A DNA stretch of 53,677 nt, taken from NCBI GenBank assembly GCA_013002535.1, contig JABDJK010000002.1, forward strand, positions 1-53,677. The letters run 5' to 3'. The stretch comes from Hyphococcus sp. (GTDB lineage Bacteria; Pseudomonadota; Alphaproteobacteria; Caulobacterales; Parvularculaceae). The stretch's first letter is position 1. Every line of letters starts with the position of its first letter. The notes beneath the pieces are model-generated. The model was not told the DNA's origin, searched no databases, and worked only from the letters and a program-made list of their open reading frames with translations. A program made the position numbers and the translations under genes. Positions 40,650 to 49,754 of this stretch are shown here, one piece after another.

Positions 40650-42317
40650 ATGGCGAAATACCAGTATATCTACTTCATGGACGACCTGACCAAGCAATAT
40701 ACAGGCGGCAAAAAGATACTCGAAAACATACACTTGCAGTTTTATCCCGACGCCAAAATCGGCGTTGTCGGGGTCAACGGCGCGGGTAAATCGACGCTTC
40801 TGCGCATTATGGCCGGGATCGATCAGGAATTTTCCGGCGAGGCCTATGCTGCGGACGGCGCGAAAGTCGGCTTTCTGCCGCAGGAGCCGGAACTGGATTC
40901 ATCCAAGAATGTGTTCGAAAATGTTATGGAGGGCGTCGGCGAGGTCAAAGCGAAGATCGACGAATTTAACGCTGTTTCCGCCGAGCTTGGCGAAAACTAC
41001 ACCGATGAGTTGATGGAACAAATGTCGGCGCTTCAAGAAGAGATTGACGCCGCTGACGGCTGGGATATCGATTCCAAAATTGAAATGGCGATGGAGGCGC
41101 TTCGCTGTCCGCCAGGTGACTGGGGTGTTGAAAAATTATCGGGGGGTGAAAAGCGGAGGGTCGCGCTGGCGCGTCTCTTGTTGTCAAAGCCTGATTTGCT
41201 TTTGCTCGACGAGCCGACGAACCACCTTGATGCCGAAAGCGTTGCTTGGCTAGAGCATCACTTGCGTGAATATCCGGGCGCCGTCGTTCTCGTCACCCAC
41301 GACCGCTATTTCCTAGATAATGTAACGGGCTGGATTCTGGAGCTTGATCGCGCGCGGGGCATTCCGTTTGAGGGCAATTATTCCGCATGGCTGGAATCAA
41401 AACAAAAACGCCTGGAGCAGGAACAGCGCGAGGAGGCAAACCGCCAGAAATCTCTCGGTCGCGAGGTCGATTGGATCCGGTCGAGCCCGAAGGCGCGTCA
41501 GGCAAAATCCAAAGCGCGTATCAATGCCTATGACGAATTGCTCAACAAGGCGACGAAGGCGGAGATTAATACAGCGCAGATTCAAATCCCGCCGGGACCG
41601 CGTCTTGGCGGCGTTGTGATTGAGACGGATGGTCTCAAGAAAGCGTTTGGCGACAAGTTGCTCTTTGAAGATCTGACGTTCAAGCTGCCGCCCGGCGGTA
41701 TTGTCGGCGTCATCGGGCCGAACGGCGCTGGTAAAACGACGCTTTTCCGTATGCTGACCGGACAGGATGAGCCCGATGAAGGAACACTGCGCATCGGCGA
41801 GACAGTGCAGATGGGCTATATTGACCAGACCCGCGAAGACCTCGATGGCTCAAAAAATGTCTGGGAGGAAATCTCCGGCGGGTTAGACGTAATTCAGCTC
41901 GGCAAACGCGAGATCCCATCCCGCGCCTATGTCGGCTGGTTTAACTTCAAGGGCGGCGATCAGCAAAAGAAGGTCGGCGTTCTATCGGGCGGGGAGCGTA
42001 ACCGAGTCCAACTGGCGAAGATGCTGACCGAAGGCGCGAACCTGCTCCTGCTTGACGAGCCGACCAACGATCTCGACGTTGATACGTTGCGTGAGCTTGA
42101 AGGCGCGCTCGAAGACTTCGCCGGCTGCGCGGTTATCATCTCCCATGATCGCTGGTTCCTCGACCGGATCGCAACGCACATTTTAGCGTTCGAAGGCGAC
42201 AGCCATGTGGAATGGTTTGAAGGCAACTTCGAAGACTACATGGAAGACAAAAAGCGCCGCCTAGGCCCCGACGCGGATGTCCCGCGCCGGATCAAATATA
42301 AGCAACTGACGCGTTAG
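40650..42317 (+). CDS. ettA: Energy-dependent translational throttle protein EttA (ABC-F)
   Basis: The 555-residue product from ATG 40650 has the length and layout of EttA: two ABC ATPase domains with Walker A GVNGAGKST and GPNGAGKTT, signature sequences LSGGEKRRVAL and LSGGERNRVQL, DEPTNHLD and DEPTNDLD Walker B, and the linker/arm between. EttA binds the ribosomal E site and holds translation at the first peptide bond when ATP is low. The gene ends overlapping the convergent DoxX gene. Confidence 0.95.
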   Translation: MAKYQYIYFMDDLTKQYTGGKKILENIHLQFYPDAKIGVVGVNGAGKSTLLRIMAGIDQEFSGEAYAADGAKVGFLPQEPELDSSKNVFENVMEGVGEVKAKIDEFNAVSAELGENYTDELMEQMSALQEEIDAADGWDIDSKIEMAMEALRCPPGDWGVEKLSGGEKRRVALARLLLSKPDLLLLDEPTNHLDAESVAWLEHHLREYPGAVVLVTHDRYFLDNVTGWILELDRARGIPFEGNYSAWLESKQKRLEQEQREEANRQKSLGREVDWIRSSPKARQAKSKARINAYDELLNKATKAEINTAQIQIPPGPRLGGVVIETDGLKKAFGDKLLFEDLTFKLPPGGIVGVIGPNGAGKTTLFRMLTGQDEPDEGTLRIGETVQMGYIDQTREDLDGSKNVWEEISGGLDVIQLGKREIPSRAYVGWFNFKGGDQQKKVGVLSGGERNRVQLAKMLTEGANLLLLDEPTNDLDVDTLRELEGALEDFAGCAVIISHDRWFLDRIATHILAFEGDSHVEWFEGNFEDYMEDKKRRLGPDADVPRRIKYKQLTR

Positions 42318-42685
42318 TCTTTATCCACGCTCCAGATCCCCGGGCCTTTTGCGGCAATATAGAGGAAAATAAAGCAATAAAGCGCGATGATTTCCCCGCC
42401 GTTGGCGATCGGAAAGAAATTGTTTGTTCCGTGCACCATCCAATAGCCAACGGCGGACATGCCGCTGGCGATGAACGCGACAGGCCGCGTGAAAAGCCCG
42501 ATCACAATCAGCGCGCCGCCGACAAACTCGATACTGGCTGCTGCTGTCGTCATGGAATTAAGCGGATAGGGAAATTCAGTCGGGAAGTTGAAAAACTTTT
42601 GAACGCCGTGGGCCATGAACATGAGGCCCGCCATAATGCGCAACAGTGCGTAGGTTTGATTTTGAAAACCGTCGAGAAACTTCAT
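42314..42685 (-). CDS. DoxX family membrane protein
   Basis: The 123-residue product has four membrane segments and the DoxX pattern (LLRIMAGLMFMAHGVQKFFNFP, AASIEFVGGALIVIGLFTRPVAFIASGMSAVGYWM). DoxX-like proteins are linked to redox or thiosulfate metabolism, but most have no defined activity. It converges with ettA (4-base overlap) and lies 72 bases after the CC-motif gene on the same strand. Confidence 0.9.
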   Translation of the reverse strand: MKFLDGFQNQTYALLRIMAGLMFMAHGVQKFFNFPTEFPYPLNSMTTAAASIEFVGGALIVIGLFTRPVAFIASGMSAVGYWMVHGTNNFFPIANGGEIIALYCFIFLYIAAKGPGIWSVDKD

Positions 42686-42757
42686 GATATCCTCGCTAGA
42701 TTGCCGGAATGCACGGTCATGTTACGCGAGAATCGGCTGGGCGCACAAACTAGGCGA

Positions 42758-43135
42758 CTAGAGCAAAAAATCGGCGGCGAAGAATGCGAAAAGCCTGCTA
42801 CTGACATAGGCGATGACGGCCGCGCCAAGAATATGGGTTCCTGAACGGCGCATGCGCATGCAAGCCTTTGCCTGAGCCGGATCGATTGGGCGGGAGGCGT
42901 TCCGCGTGAACCATTTTGCCGCCGCTGCGATAGCGAGCAGGACGCCCGCGCCGCCAAACAAAAAACCCTTATGAGCGGTCAGCCAGATGAGGCCCGGTAC
43001 GTTTGCAGCTAGTCCCGCCATAACCGCGTCGGCGCCGAGCGTGATCAACAGCGCCGGAAGCGCGCAGCAGATAAGCGTTGATAGGCTCGCGAACAGCGCC
43101 AGTTTCGGCGCTTGAAACTGCAGTTTTGGTATCAT
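42758..43135 (-). CDS. Small membrane protein with CC motif (MerT/MerC-like)
   Basis: The 125-residue protein has three or four membrane segments, a paired cysteine in the first (LSTLICCALPALLITLGAD) and a further Cys in KACMRM after the third. The position of the CC pair in the first helix recalls MerT-type mercuric or other thiophilic-metal transporters. No merR or merA is in the window, so metal transport is only a suggestion. A 21-bp palindrome lies 11 bases upstream of its start. Confidence 0.7.
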   Translation of the reverse strand: MIPKLQFQAPKLALFASLSTLICCALPALLITLGADAVMAGLAANVPGLIWLTAHKGFLFGGAGVLLAIAAAAKWFTRNASRPIDPAQAKACMRMRRSGTHILGAAVIAYVSSRLFAFFAADFLL

Positions 43136-43145
43136 GTTTCATGAA

Positions 43146-43166
43146 GTATACCCGATAGAGGTATAC
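43146..43166. promoter_or_regulatory. 21-bp inverted repeat, possible operator
   Basis: GTATACC (43146-43152) and GGTATAC (43160-43166) form a perfect inverted repeat with a 7-base spacer. It lies in the 121-base divergent region, 11 bases before the CC-motif membrane protein gene and 91 bases before the amidohydrolase. Geometry fits a dimeric regulator of MerR type, and the T/A-rich half-site is unlike surrounding sequence. Confidence 0.5.
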
Positions 43167-43256
43167 GGTATTGCCAACCGAAAACCGGTCTCGCCATTGA
43201 CAGAACTGGCGCAACACAGCGAACTTTTCGGCCAATAGTCGGGAAGGAACCACGCC

Positions 43257-44528
43257 ATGAGAACCGGATTTTGCGCGGCTGCGGCTTCGGCAGTTGCGTT
43301 AACCAGCGCCAGCGCAGAAACAATATACTTAACAGCCGACCGGATGATCGACCCGATCTCAGGCCGCGTGATTGAAGGTCCGGCATTATTGATCGAAGAC
43401 GGTAAGATCACGCAACGCTCGACAAAGGCCGCGATGTCCGTTCCAGCGGACGCCAGGACAATAGATCTAACCGGCAAGACCATCATGCCTGGCTTCATCG
43501 ATATGCATGTGCATTTGACTGGGTCGGCAACAAAGGGACGTGGCTGGTCTGGCGTCGGCATATCTCAGCACCGGTCATTGATCTGGGCCGTGGGTCACGC
43601 CCGCGACACGTTGCTCGCCGGATTTACGACGGTGCGCAATACAGGCTCCGACGGCTATTCGCTTGTTGATCTGCGTGACGCCATCAATGACGGCGAAGTC
43701 GTCGGTCCACGGATGTTCGTTGCGGGGCCGCCAGTAGGTATTGTCGGCGGGCATTGTTCTGACAACAATTTATTGCCGCCTGAATATGAGGCAAGCGGCA
43801 AGGGCGTCGCCACCGGCCCGTGGGAAATGCGCGCGAAAGTCCGCCAGAACATCAAATATGGCGTTGACCTCATCAAGACCTGTTCAACGGGCGGCGTGTT
43901 TTCCAAAGGCACGTCGCTTGGCGCTGCACAGGGCACTGTCGAGGAACTGACTGCAATTGTCGACGAGGCCCATGCGCGGGGCCTCAAAGTCGCGTCACAC
44001 GCTCACGGAATCGTCGGCATCAAGAACGCCATTCGCGCCGGTGTTGATACTATCGAGCATTCAAGTTTTCTCGACGACGAGGCGATCCGTATGGCGAAAC
44101 GCAATGGCGTCACCTTCGTGCCGGATATCTACAATACCGAGTATACGCTTTCCGAGGGCGAAAAACTCGGCGTCCGGCAGGAGGCGCTGGATAAGGAACG
44201 CGCAGTCGGCACGATCCAGCGCGAAAGTTTTACAAAAGCCGTCAAGGCCGGCGCCAGGGTCGCTTTCGGCACCGACGCAGCGCTGTTCCCCCATGGCGAC
44301 AACGCCAAACAGTTCTCGCGCATGGTTGAGTTCGGCATGACGCCGATGCAAGCCATACAGGCGGCGACCAATGTTGCCGCCGACGCGCTTGGCAAAAAAG
44401 GCGAGCTTGGTTGCCTCAATGCAGAGTGCATGGCTGATATTGTCGCGGTCGACGGCAACCCGCTTGCAGACGTAACCGCGCTGGAAGATGTCTCGTTCGT
44501 GATGAAAAGCGGCGAAAAAATCCGTTGA
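43257..44528 (+). CDS. Secreted metal-dependent amidohydrolase (Xaa-Pro dipeptidase-like)
   Basis: The 423-residue product has a signal peptide ending SASA (residue 20), then the amidohydrolase fold: PGFIDMHVHL with H84 and H86, DLIKTCSTGG with the likely carboxylated lysine near residue 206, SHAHG near 246, EHSS near 267 and GTDA with the catalytic Asp near 341. This is the ordering of the periplasmic imidazolonepropionase/Xaa-Pro prolidase-like group that hydrolyses small peptides or amides. The gene diverges from the CC-motif gene. Confidence 0.92.
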   Translation: MRTGFCAAAASAVALTSASAETIYLTADRMIDPISGRVIEGPALLIEDGKITQRSTKAAMSVPADARTIDLTGKTIMPGFIDMHVHLTGSATKGRGWSGVGISQHRSLIWAVGHARDTLLAGFTTVRNTGSDGYSLVDLRDAINDGEVVGPRMFVAGPPVGIVGGHCSDNNLLPPEYEASGKGVATGPWEMRAKVRQNIKYGVDLIKTCSTGGVFSKGTSLGAAQGTVEELTAIVDEAHARGLKVASHAHGIVGIKNAIRAGVDTIEHSSFLDDEAIRMAKRNGVTFVPDIYNTEYTLSEGEKLGVRQEALDKERAVGTIQRESFTKAVKAGARVAFGTDAALFPHGDNAKQFSRMVEFGMTPMQAIQAATNVAADALGKKGELGCLNAECMADIVAVDGNPLADVTALEDVSFVMKSGEKIR

Positions 44529-44677
44529 CTACGACGCAAGGCATTTTTTGGATCACCTTACTCACGGGAATTTAATCAGAAAAAATTTTGACCCGCTGGA
44601 GCGGCCGCTGCGTAACGCTTGTACTACTTAGCGCAAAACAGTTTGCGCGTTATCGCAACGGAAAGAGAAACATTACC

Positions 44678-45199
44678 ATGTTTATGAAAACAATTATCGC
44701 AACCTGTTCTGCATTAGCGATCGTCGGCGGCGTCGCCATTGCCGGGCATCACGAGAAAAAAGCCGACCACGTCGCCATGGAAAAATCAGATATTGTGGAT
44801 ACAGCGGTCGCCGCGGGTTCCTTCAATACGCTGGTGACGGCGGTTCAGGCTGCTGGTCTCGAAGAAACGCTGCGCGGCGACGGCCCGTTCACTGTTTTTG
44901 CTCCGACGGATGAAGCCTTTGCAGCGCTTCCCGAAGGCACGGTCGAAAATCTCTTGAAACCGGAAAACAAAGATCAGTTAATCGCAATCCTCACCTATCA
45001 CGTTCTGCCAGGCAAAACGAAATCAAAAGACCTTGTCGACAAGACATTGACCGTCGCGACAGTCAACGGCGCTGAAGTGGCTATTGATGCGACCGACGGC
45101 GTTACCGTCGGCGGCGCTAACGTCATCAAGGCCGATATATGGACTTCAAACGGCGTTATCCACGTCATTGACAGTGTAATCCTCCCGCCCGCTGAATAA
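44678..45199 (+). CDS. Fasciclin domain protein
   Basis: From ATG 44678 (ATG 44684 also possible) the product has about 173 residues, a signal peptide ([12 protein letters not shown]) and one fasciclin/FAS1 domain: [34 protein letters not shown] split as H1 and the following strand, then [15 protein letters not shown] and [14 protein letters not shown] (the H2 region). Such proteins mediate adhesion at the cell surface. A terminator follows at 45238. Confidence 0.9.
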   Translation: MFMKTIIATCSALAIVGGVAIAGHHEKKADHVAMEKSDIVDTAVAAGSFNTLVTAVQAAGLEETLRGDGPFTVFAPTDEAFAALPEGTVENLLKPENKDQLIAILTYHVLPGKTKSKDLVDKTLTVATVNGAEVAIDATDGVTVGGANVIKADIWTSNGVIHVIDSVILPPAE

Positions 45200-45237
45200 C
45201 TCGTAGACACCGTCAACGATTTATTCCAGCGTCCCTA

Positions 45238-45275
45238 GCGTCGCCGCATGCCCCTCGCGGCGACGCATTTTCTTT
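45238..45275 (+). terminator. Rho-independent terminator after the fasciclin gene
   Basis: GCGTCGCCGC (45238-45247) pairs with GCGGCGACGC (45257-45266) around a 9-base loop and is followed by ATTTTCTTT. It is the clear end of the fasciclin transcript. Confidence 0.85.
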
Positions 45276-45353
45276 AAAATGCACGAAGGTCGAATTCTAA
45301 TGGCCAGAGACGTCTTTAGGTATATCGCGTTACGGCTAAGGGAGTCTTCGACC

Positions 45354-45854
45354 ATGAATTCAACAAAAATAGCAGTATTCTTACTTCTGGTTCTTGCGCC
45401 TGCCCGCTCATACGCTGACATTGGCGTCCGTTCTCTGCCTGATGGCGCTTTGTCGCCGCCGGCGAAAATCGAGCAACTCGCCTGGCTGGAAGGTCACTGG
45501 GTCGGCGAGGGGCTCGGCGGCGCGGCGGAGGAAATAATCGCGCCGGCGTCCGGCGGACAGATGATGGGCATGTTCCGGCACTCAAAAGCGGACGGCTCGC
45601 TCAACTTTTATGAGTTCTATGTGTTTGCTGAGGTCGGCGAAACAATCACGCTGAAAATCAAACACTTCACGCCGGAATTTGTCGGTTGGGAAGAAAAAGC
45701 CGACTATGATGAATTCCCGCTGATCGCGGTCGACGACAATACGGTCTATTTCGATGGGCTGACATTCGCGCTGGATGGCGTGGATGGACTGAAATCCGCC
45801 GTCCAGATCGAGGAGCGCGGCGTCGCAGGCTTCCAGTTCCGGCGCGCTGACTAA
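45354..45854 (+). CDS. DUF6265 family protein
   Basis: From ATG 45354 the product has 166 residues with a signal peptide (AVFLLLVLAPARSYA). The mature part has LAWLEGHWVGEG, GGAAEEIIAPASGGQMMGMFRH and YEFYVFAEV, the pattern of DUF6265 (lipocalin-like) proteins. The family has no known activity. It follows the fasciclin terminator and has its own ribosome-binding site (GGGAG). Confidence 0.84.
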   Translation: MNSTKIAVFLLLVLAPARSYADIGVRSLPDGALSPPAKIEQLAWLEGHWVGEGLGGAAEEIIAPASGGQMMGMFRHSKADGSLNFYEFYVFAEVGETITLKIKHFTPEFVGWEEKADYDEFPLIAVDDNTVYFDGLTFALDGVDGLKSAVQIEERGVAGFQFRRAD

Positions 45855-46022
45855 CGATAACCTGCCCCTAACGCAGTTTTCTGTTTGTATTTCAGCAGCT
45901 TGCCGCAGTCAGGCGGGCAGTTCCGTTTTCGTTAATAAATTCGTAGAAACCCTGAACAAACCCCGTAAATCCGTGTTATTAACCATATCTGAGATTCTCG
46001 ATTTTTCGTTGGAGGGGTGGGT

Positions 46023-47261
46023 ATGCGCAAATTTCAAATGATGAGAACCGCTGGGTTGGCGATCTTGGGGACGGCGGCATTTGCGGCAATCACGCCGGCG
46101 GCGGCTGGCCGTTGCGGCGCCTCGCTTTCGGTGGATGCGCCGACGACCCTCGCGAAGGTTGCGCGTCAGTGCAACGTCAATCTTTCACAGCTTTATGAAG
46201 CGAACCCAGGCGTTGACCCATCAAACGTCCGTCCGGGAGAACATCTATCCATTCCGGATGAGATTGATCGGTATACGATCGGCTCTGGTCCATCGACTAT
46301 TTATGGCGACGCGGATTTGCCTGATGCTGCAAATGGCGATCTTGTCGATGATCCTGATTTGTTTGGGTTGGAGCCGGATTACACCGCGACAATCGGAGAT
46401 TTCGGATCGTCAATCGACGATGATTTTGGAAGAAATTCCATCGACCGCGAACGCGACGGCGCGAAGCTGACACGCGCTCGCATTCGTGTGCGCGACGCAC
46501 GCCTGAGGGAACCGTCAAATTCACGCGTGTGGACGCGCAATGAACGCCGGCCAAGTGTTGCTGAAGCACGCGATCGATATGCGGCGGCGGGGGATCGCCT
46601 CAGCTATCAACAGATGTCTGCAATGCGCATTCAGACAGCGGGGCAGCCGGACAATTTCGTACGCTTTGCGTCAGCGCCCACCATACAAGCGCCGTCGCTT
46701 CAGCCGCGTAACGTATCGGCGACGACCAAGCTGATTGAATGCTCGAATTTGAAACAGGCGAATGGGTCAAAAATTCGCGCGGTTTCAAAAATAATTTCAA
46801 CACCGGATACAACATTCGTCGAAATAAAAGAGACGCCAGCGGGAGACAGCTTCGATTGCCGCTTGATTGATGCGAACGAAGTTTCCGCCAACGTTAATCC
46901 TGACGGCACGGTGCCCGGGGTTCCGGCCGCGCGCTTTACCGGGCCAAAAGTTTTGGGCAGCTCGGATTACCGCTTGCCGGATTACAGTAAGATTGGTCCT
47001 GCTTCGGCGCCATCGCTTGCGCCGACCGTGAGCCGTCCTGACATGGTATCCCTCAGCGGCGACGTAATTGCGTCCGCGAATGGCTGCCTCATTTTGCAAA
47101 CCAATGATAAGAAGATCTGGCGTTTGGCCGCGGCGCCGCCTTCCGGCGAATTGCTCGGCAAGCGCGTCACCGTTTGGGGCGCTGAAGCCAGTGCACAATC
47201 CTGCGGCGCAGGACCGTCGATGATCGTTAGCCACGCCGTCTACGCCGAACCCTGGAACTAA
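46023..47261 (+). CDS. LysM domain protein
   Basis: The start ATG 46023 follows GGAGGGGTGGG. The 412-residue product has a signal peptide (AAITPAAAG) and one LysM domain near residues 35-80 (TLAKVARQCNVNLSQLYEANPGV, then RPGEHLSIPD), which binds peptidoglycan. The central part is charged (EPDYTATIGDFGSSIDDDFG, RIRVRDARLREP) and the C-terminal part is a strand-rich region with a cluster of Cys. It stands as an envelope protein of unknown specific role. Confidence 0.85.
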   Translation: MRKFQMMRTAGLAILGTAAFAAITPAAAGRCGASLSVDAPTTLAKVARQCNVNLSQLYEANPGVDPSNVRPGEHLSIPDEIDRYTIGSGPSTIYGDADLPDAANGDLVDDPDLFGLEPDYTATIGDFGSSIDDDFGRNSIDRERDGAKLTRARIRVRDARLREPSNSRVWTRNERRPSVAEARDRYAAAGDRLSYQQMSAMRIQTAGQPDNFVRFASAPTIQAPSLQPRNVSATTKLIECSNLKQANGSKIRAVSKIISTPDTTFVEIKETPAGDSFDCRLIDANEVSANVNPDGTVPGVPAARFTGPKVLGSSDYRLPDYSKIGPASAPSLAPTVSRPDMVSLSGDVIASANGCLILQTNDKKIWRLAAAPPSGELLGKRVTVWGAEASAQSCGAGPSMIVSHAVYAEPWN

Positions 47262-47318
47262 GAACCGGATCAAGGCGAGACGATAATCGCCGATAGCGAT
47301 AACGAATTCAAAGAACCG

Positions 47319-47975
47319 TTGGGGCCTATTGGCGCGGCGGTTCTTTTTCTGTTGGGCGCTGGTCTCTTTATTTTTCTTGCGCTGACTGCGCCGGGCGGCG
47401 CCTATCTTGCCGCGGAAACAAATTATCTGGTTGAACTGCGCGGCCCCGCTAGCGAAGGCAAGCTGCTAAAATCGGACGCGCTGCGCATCTTCATGCAGTC
47501 AATCACGTTGCTCGGCGGTTGGACATTTTTAACCGGGCTCGGCGTCTTGGTGGTCGCGTTTCTACTTGTGAAGGATCGCAAGTTTGATTCAGCCGTTTTT
47601 ACCGCAGCGATATTGGGTCAAACCGCGCTGTCGAACTATTTGAAAACCTTTTTCGGGCGCGAGCGGCCGGATGTTGTGCCACATCTTGTTGAGGCCCACA
47701 CCATGAGCTTTCCGAGTGGGCATGCGACAAGCGCTGCCGCGGTTTATTTAATGCTGGCGTTGATTATTGCGTCGTCTACCGGTCGGGGACCGCTACGGGT
47801 CGCGGTTATTGTTGCGTTTGTTGTGCTGGCTTATTTGATTGGCGCAAGCCGCATGTTTCTCGGCGTGCACTACCCGACCGATGTGTTCGCCGGCTGGGCG
47901 CTCGGAACCGCGTGGGCGAGTTTCGTTTGGTTTTTTGCATTGAAGGTTTGTAAAAATGAGAAGGGGACGAGATGA
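47319..47975 (+). CDS. PAP2 family phosphatase
   Basis: The 218-residue product has about six membrane segments and the PAP2 motifs KTFFGRERPD (C1), SFPSGHAT (C2) and SRMFLGVHYPTDV (C3). No ATG or GTG exists between the previous in-frame stop (47259) and the first conserved helix: the candidates are TTG 47319 or an ATA/ATC near 47283-47288 that sits behind an AAGGCGAG box. TTG 47319 is given as a minimal start. The next gene overlaps the stop (ATGA). Confidence 0.88.
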   Translation: MGPIGAAVLFLLGAGLFIFLALTAPGGAYLAAETNYLVELRGPASEGKLLKSDALRIFMQSITLLGGWTFLTGLGVLVVAFLLVKDRKFDSAVFTAAILGQTALSNYLKTFFGRERPDVVPHLVEAHTMSFPSGHATSAAAVYLMLALIIASSTGRGPLRVAVIVAFVVLAYLIGASRMFLGVHYPTDVFAGWALGTAWASFVWFFALKVCKNEKGTR

Positions 47976-48514
47976 CAAACGATGAACTCTGGCGCGGTTT
48001 GGCGGCCGTGGATTTTGATGAAATTGATGTGTTGTTTCCATTCTCAAAACGCCTTGCGCGGGACAATGGCTGGTCTCACCAGTTTGCGGTGCGTGTTGTA
48101 GAAGAATATCGCCGTTTCGCCAATCAATATGATAGTACGCTGGCGTCCTATGAGGCGGCCTTCGGTGAATAGCCGCCGCGGGATATCTGGCCGTCGCCCG
48201 AAGTTCGTTTTGGCGACGCACCGTTCATGCAGCGTATTAATTTGCGGCGGCAATTAGTTCTGTCAAAAACTGTCCTCGCAAAAATTGGCGTGACCGCTGG
48301 TGCTTTTGCAACTGTTGGCGCTTTTGGATTCGCCGGCGCCATTGCCGCCGAAGACGCGGCGTCGCTCAGTATTACGCGGGAACAGGAAATTTTGATTGGC
48401 GTTATCCTGGCTGTTATAGCCTTATTAGCTTTTGGAAGCGCGTTGATGCGCGCGAGTAGCGGCAAGGCAAAGGCGCAGCGGAACCGGTTGCGACGGCTAA
48501 CAACATGCGCCTGA
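47972..48514 (+). pseudogene. Decayed TIGR04222-like/glycine-rich domain membrane protein
   Basis: The first 66 codons read MTNDELWRGLAAVDFDEIDV and then FPFSKRLARDNGWSHQFAVRV-type text of the family that continues EYRRF, DAVDxxWHLHLTYTRDYW, HHxPTRGG, xxQYxxTLxxYxxxFG, PPxDIWP. Here EYRRF joins directly to NQYDSTLASYEAAFGE, so the central WHLHLTYTRDYW part is missing. A TAG at 48170 then interrupts, and in the same frame the text goes on PPRDIWPSPEVRFGDAPF and a hydrophobic C-terminal region (two membrane segments) to 48514. Two defects argue for decay. Assignment to the TIGR04222-type family is from memory. Confidence 0.68.
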
Positions 48515-49546
48515 CATCGCCGCTGCGTCGTCACGTTCGGTGAATGGCGAAGCGACGCCACATCCCGGGAAGATGCCGTAGTGTGCCGACCAGTCTCCGT
48601 GAAACTCGAAGTGTGGCGCAAAGCGCGACTCTTTCAGCATTCGATAGGTGTTGCCGCAGACAGGGAAGATGCGGTCCTTTTCGATGGCGTGGTGCGCGTC
48701 GAGCATGAAAATAGTTTCAGCATTTGTGACGCCGCCTTTGTAAACGACGGCTTGGCCATAATCTTCGCATGCCGATTCCAGCCCATCGATTTTGAATAGC
48801 CGGTAAGTCGCCGAATGGAATTTGGCTGGTGCAAGGCGTTCTTTCAATTCGTCATTCTGAATTGTGAGAGGTCGGTCCGTTACCAAACGCGGATCGCGAA
48901 ATCCGGCATTGCGCGCAATTTGAAGAAAATCATTCCAGTACAACGCGCCGCCCAAGCATTCGCCTTGCGCTACCGGGTCATGACGCAACTCTTCCGACAA
49001 ACGGCGGTCGGCGTAAACATCGGAGAAATAAAATTCGCCGCCCGGCTTCAAAAGTTCATACGCCGCCCTGAATACGGCGGCTTTGTCCTCAACGAGATTA
49101 ATGACGCAATTTGAGACAATGACATCGATGGAATTTTCCGGAATATTGAGGGCGCCCAATTTCTCTATATCGCCTTCGATGAAATCTACGTTGGCGAACC
49201 CGAATTTTTCCGAGTGCCAGCCTTTATATTCATTAGCAATGCGCAACTGTTCGGCCGTCATATCGACGCCAATGACGCAGCCCGGCGCGCCGACAAGTTG
49301 CGCCAGTGCATAAACATCCTGTCCGGCGCCAGACCCTAAGTCGAGCACGGTTGCGCCGTCGAGGCCCAGCGGCGCAATCAAACCGCAACCATAATAACGC
49401 GAAGACACTTCAGGGTGCACATTCGCGAGAACCGGCTTTAAATAATTTGGGATGCTATCGATGGTGCAGCACGCATCGGTTTGCAGGTCGGCGGAGCTTT
49501 TCAGTACTTCGCCATAGTAAGTCTTCACATTGTCTTGAATGTTCAT
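48497..49546 (-). CDS. arsM: Arsenite S-adenosylmethionine methyltransferase
   Basis: From ATG 49546 the product has 349 residues, with methyltransferase motif I VLDLGSGAGQDVYAL and the ArsM-type cysteines: C26-C27 in TDACCTID, one in VSNCVINL and one in GECLGGALYW. A Cys pair ends the chain (SGACC). The enzyme methylates arsenite to volatile or less retained forms. No arsR, arsC or arsB lies nearby, so it is an orphan resistance gene. Its 3' end overlaps the tail of the decayed gene at 48514. Confidence 0.92.
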   Translation of the reverse strand: MNIQDNVKTYYGEVLKSSADLQTDACCTIDSIPNYLKPVLANVHPEVSSRYYGCGLIAPLGLDGATVLDLGSGAGQDVYALAQLVGAPGCVIGVDMTAEQLRIANEYKGWHSEKFGFANVDFIEGDIEKLGALNIPENSIDVIVSNCVINLVEDKAAVFRAAYELLKPGGEFYFSDVYADRRLSEELRHDPVAQGECLGGALYWNDFLQIARNAGFRDPRLVTDRPLTIQNDELKERLAPAKFHSATYRLFKIDGLESACEDYGQAVVYKGGVTNAETIFMLDAHHAIEKDRIFPVCGNTYRMLKESRFAPHFEFHGDWSAHYGIFPGCGVASPFTERDDAAAMSGACC

Positions 49547-49754
49547 ATCGCCTCGCGCCAAAATTACGGACCCGCCTGAGTGAACCTGTCGCGCAAGTCT
49601 AATTTCGGCGCAATGGCGGCGCGCGTTTTGTGCCGCGAATGTGATCTATCTTGAAGAAAACGCCGATCGGTCAAATTTTCGGCGCGATCCTCACAAAAAC
49701 TAAATCCCCTCGGCTGAAAGCCGTGCTACACTTTGAGGCGGGAGAGGGTTTGTT

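Noticed and set aside
48170-48172. Recoded stop (TAG read as an amino acid) in the gene at 47972
   Set aside because: The gene also lacks its conserved centre and the other decayed gene uses TAA. No pyrrolysine or other recoding signal is visible, so decay is the simpler reading.
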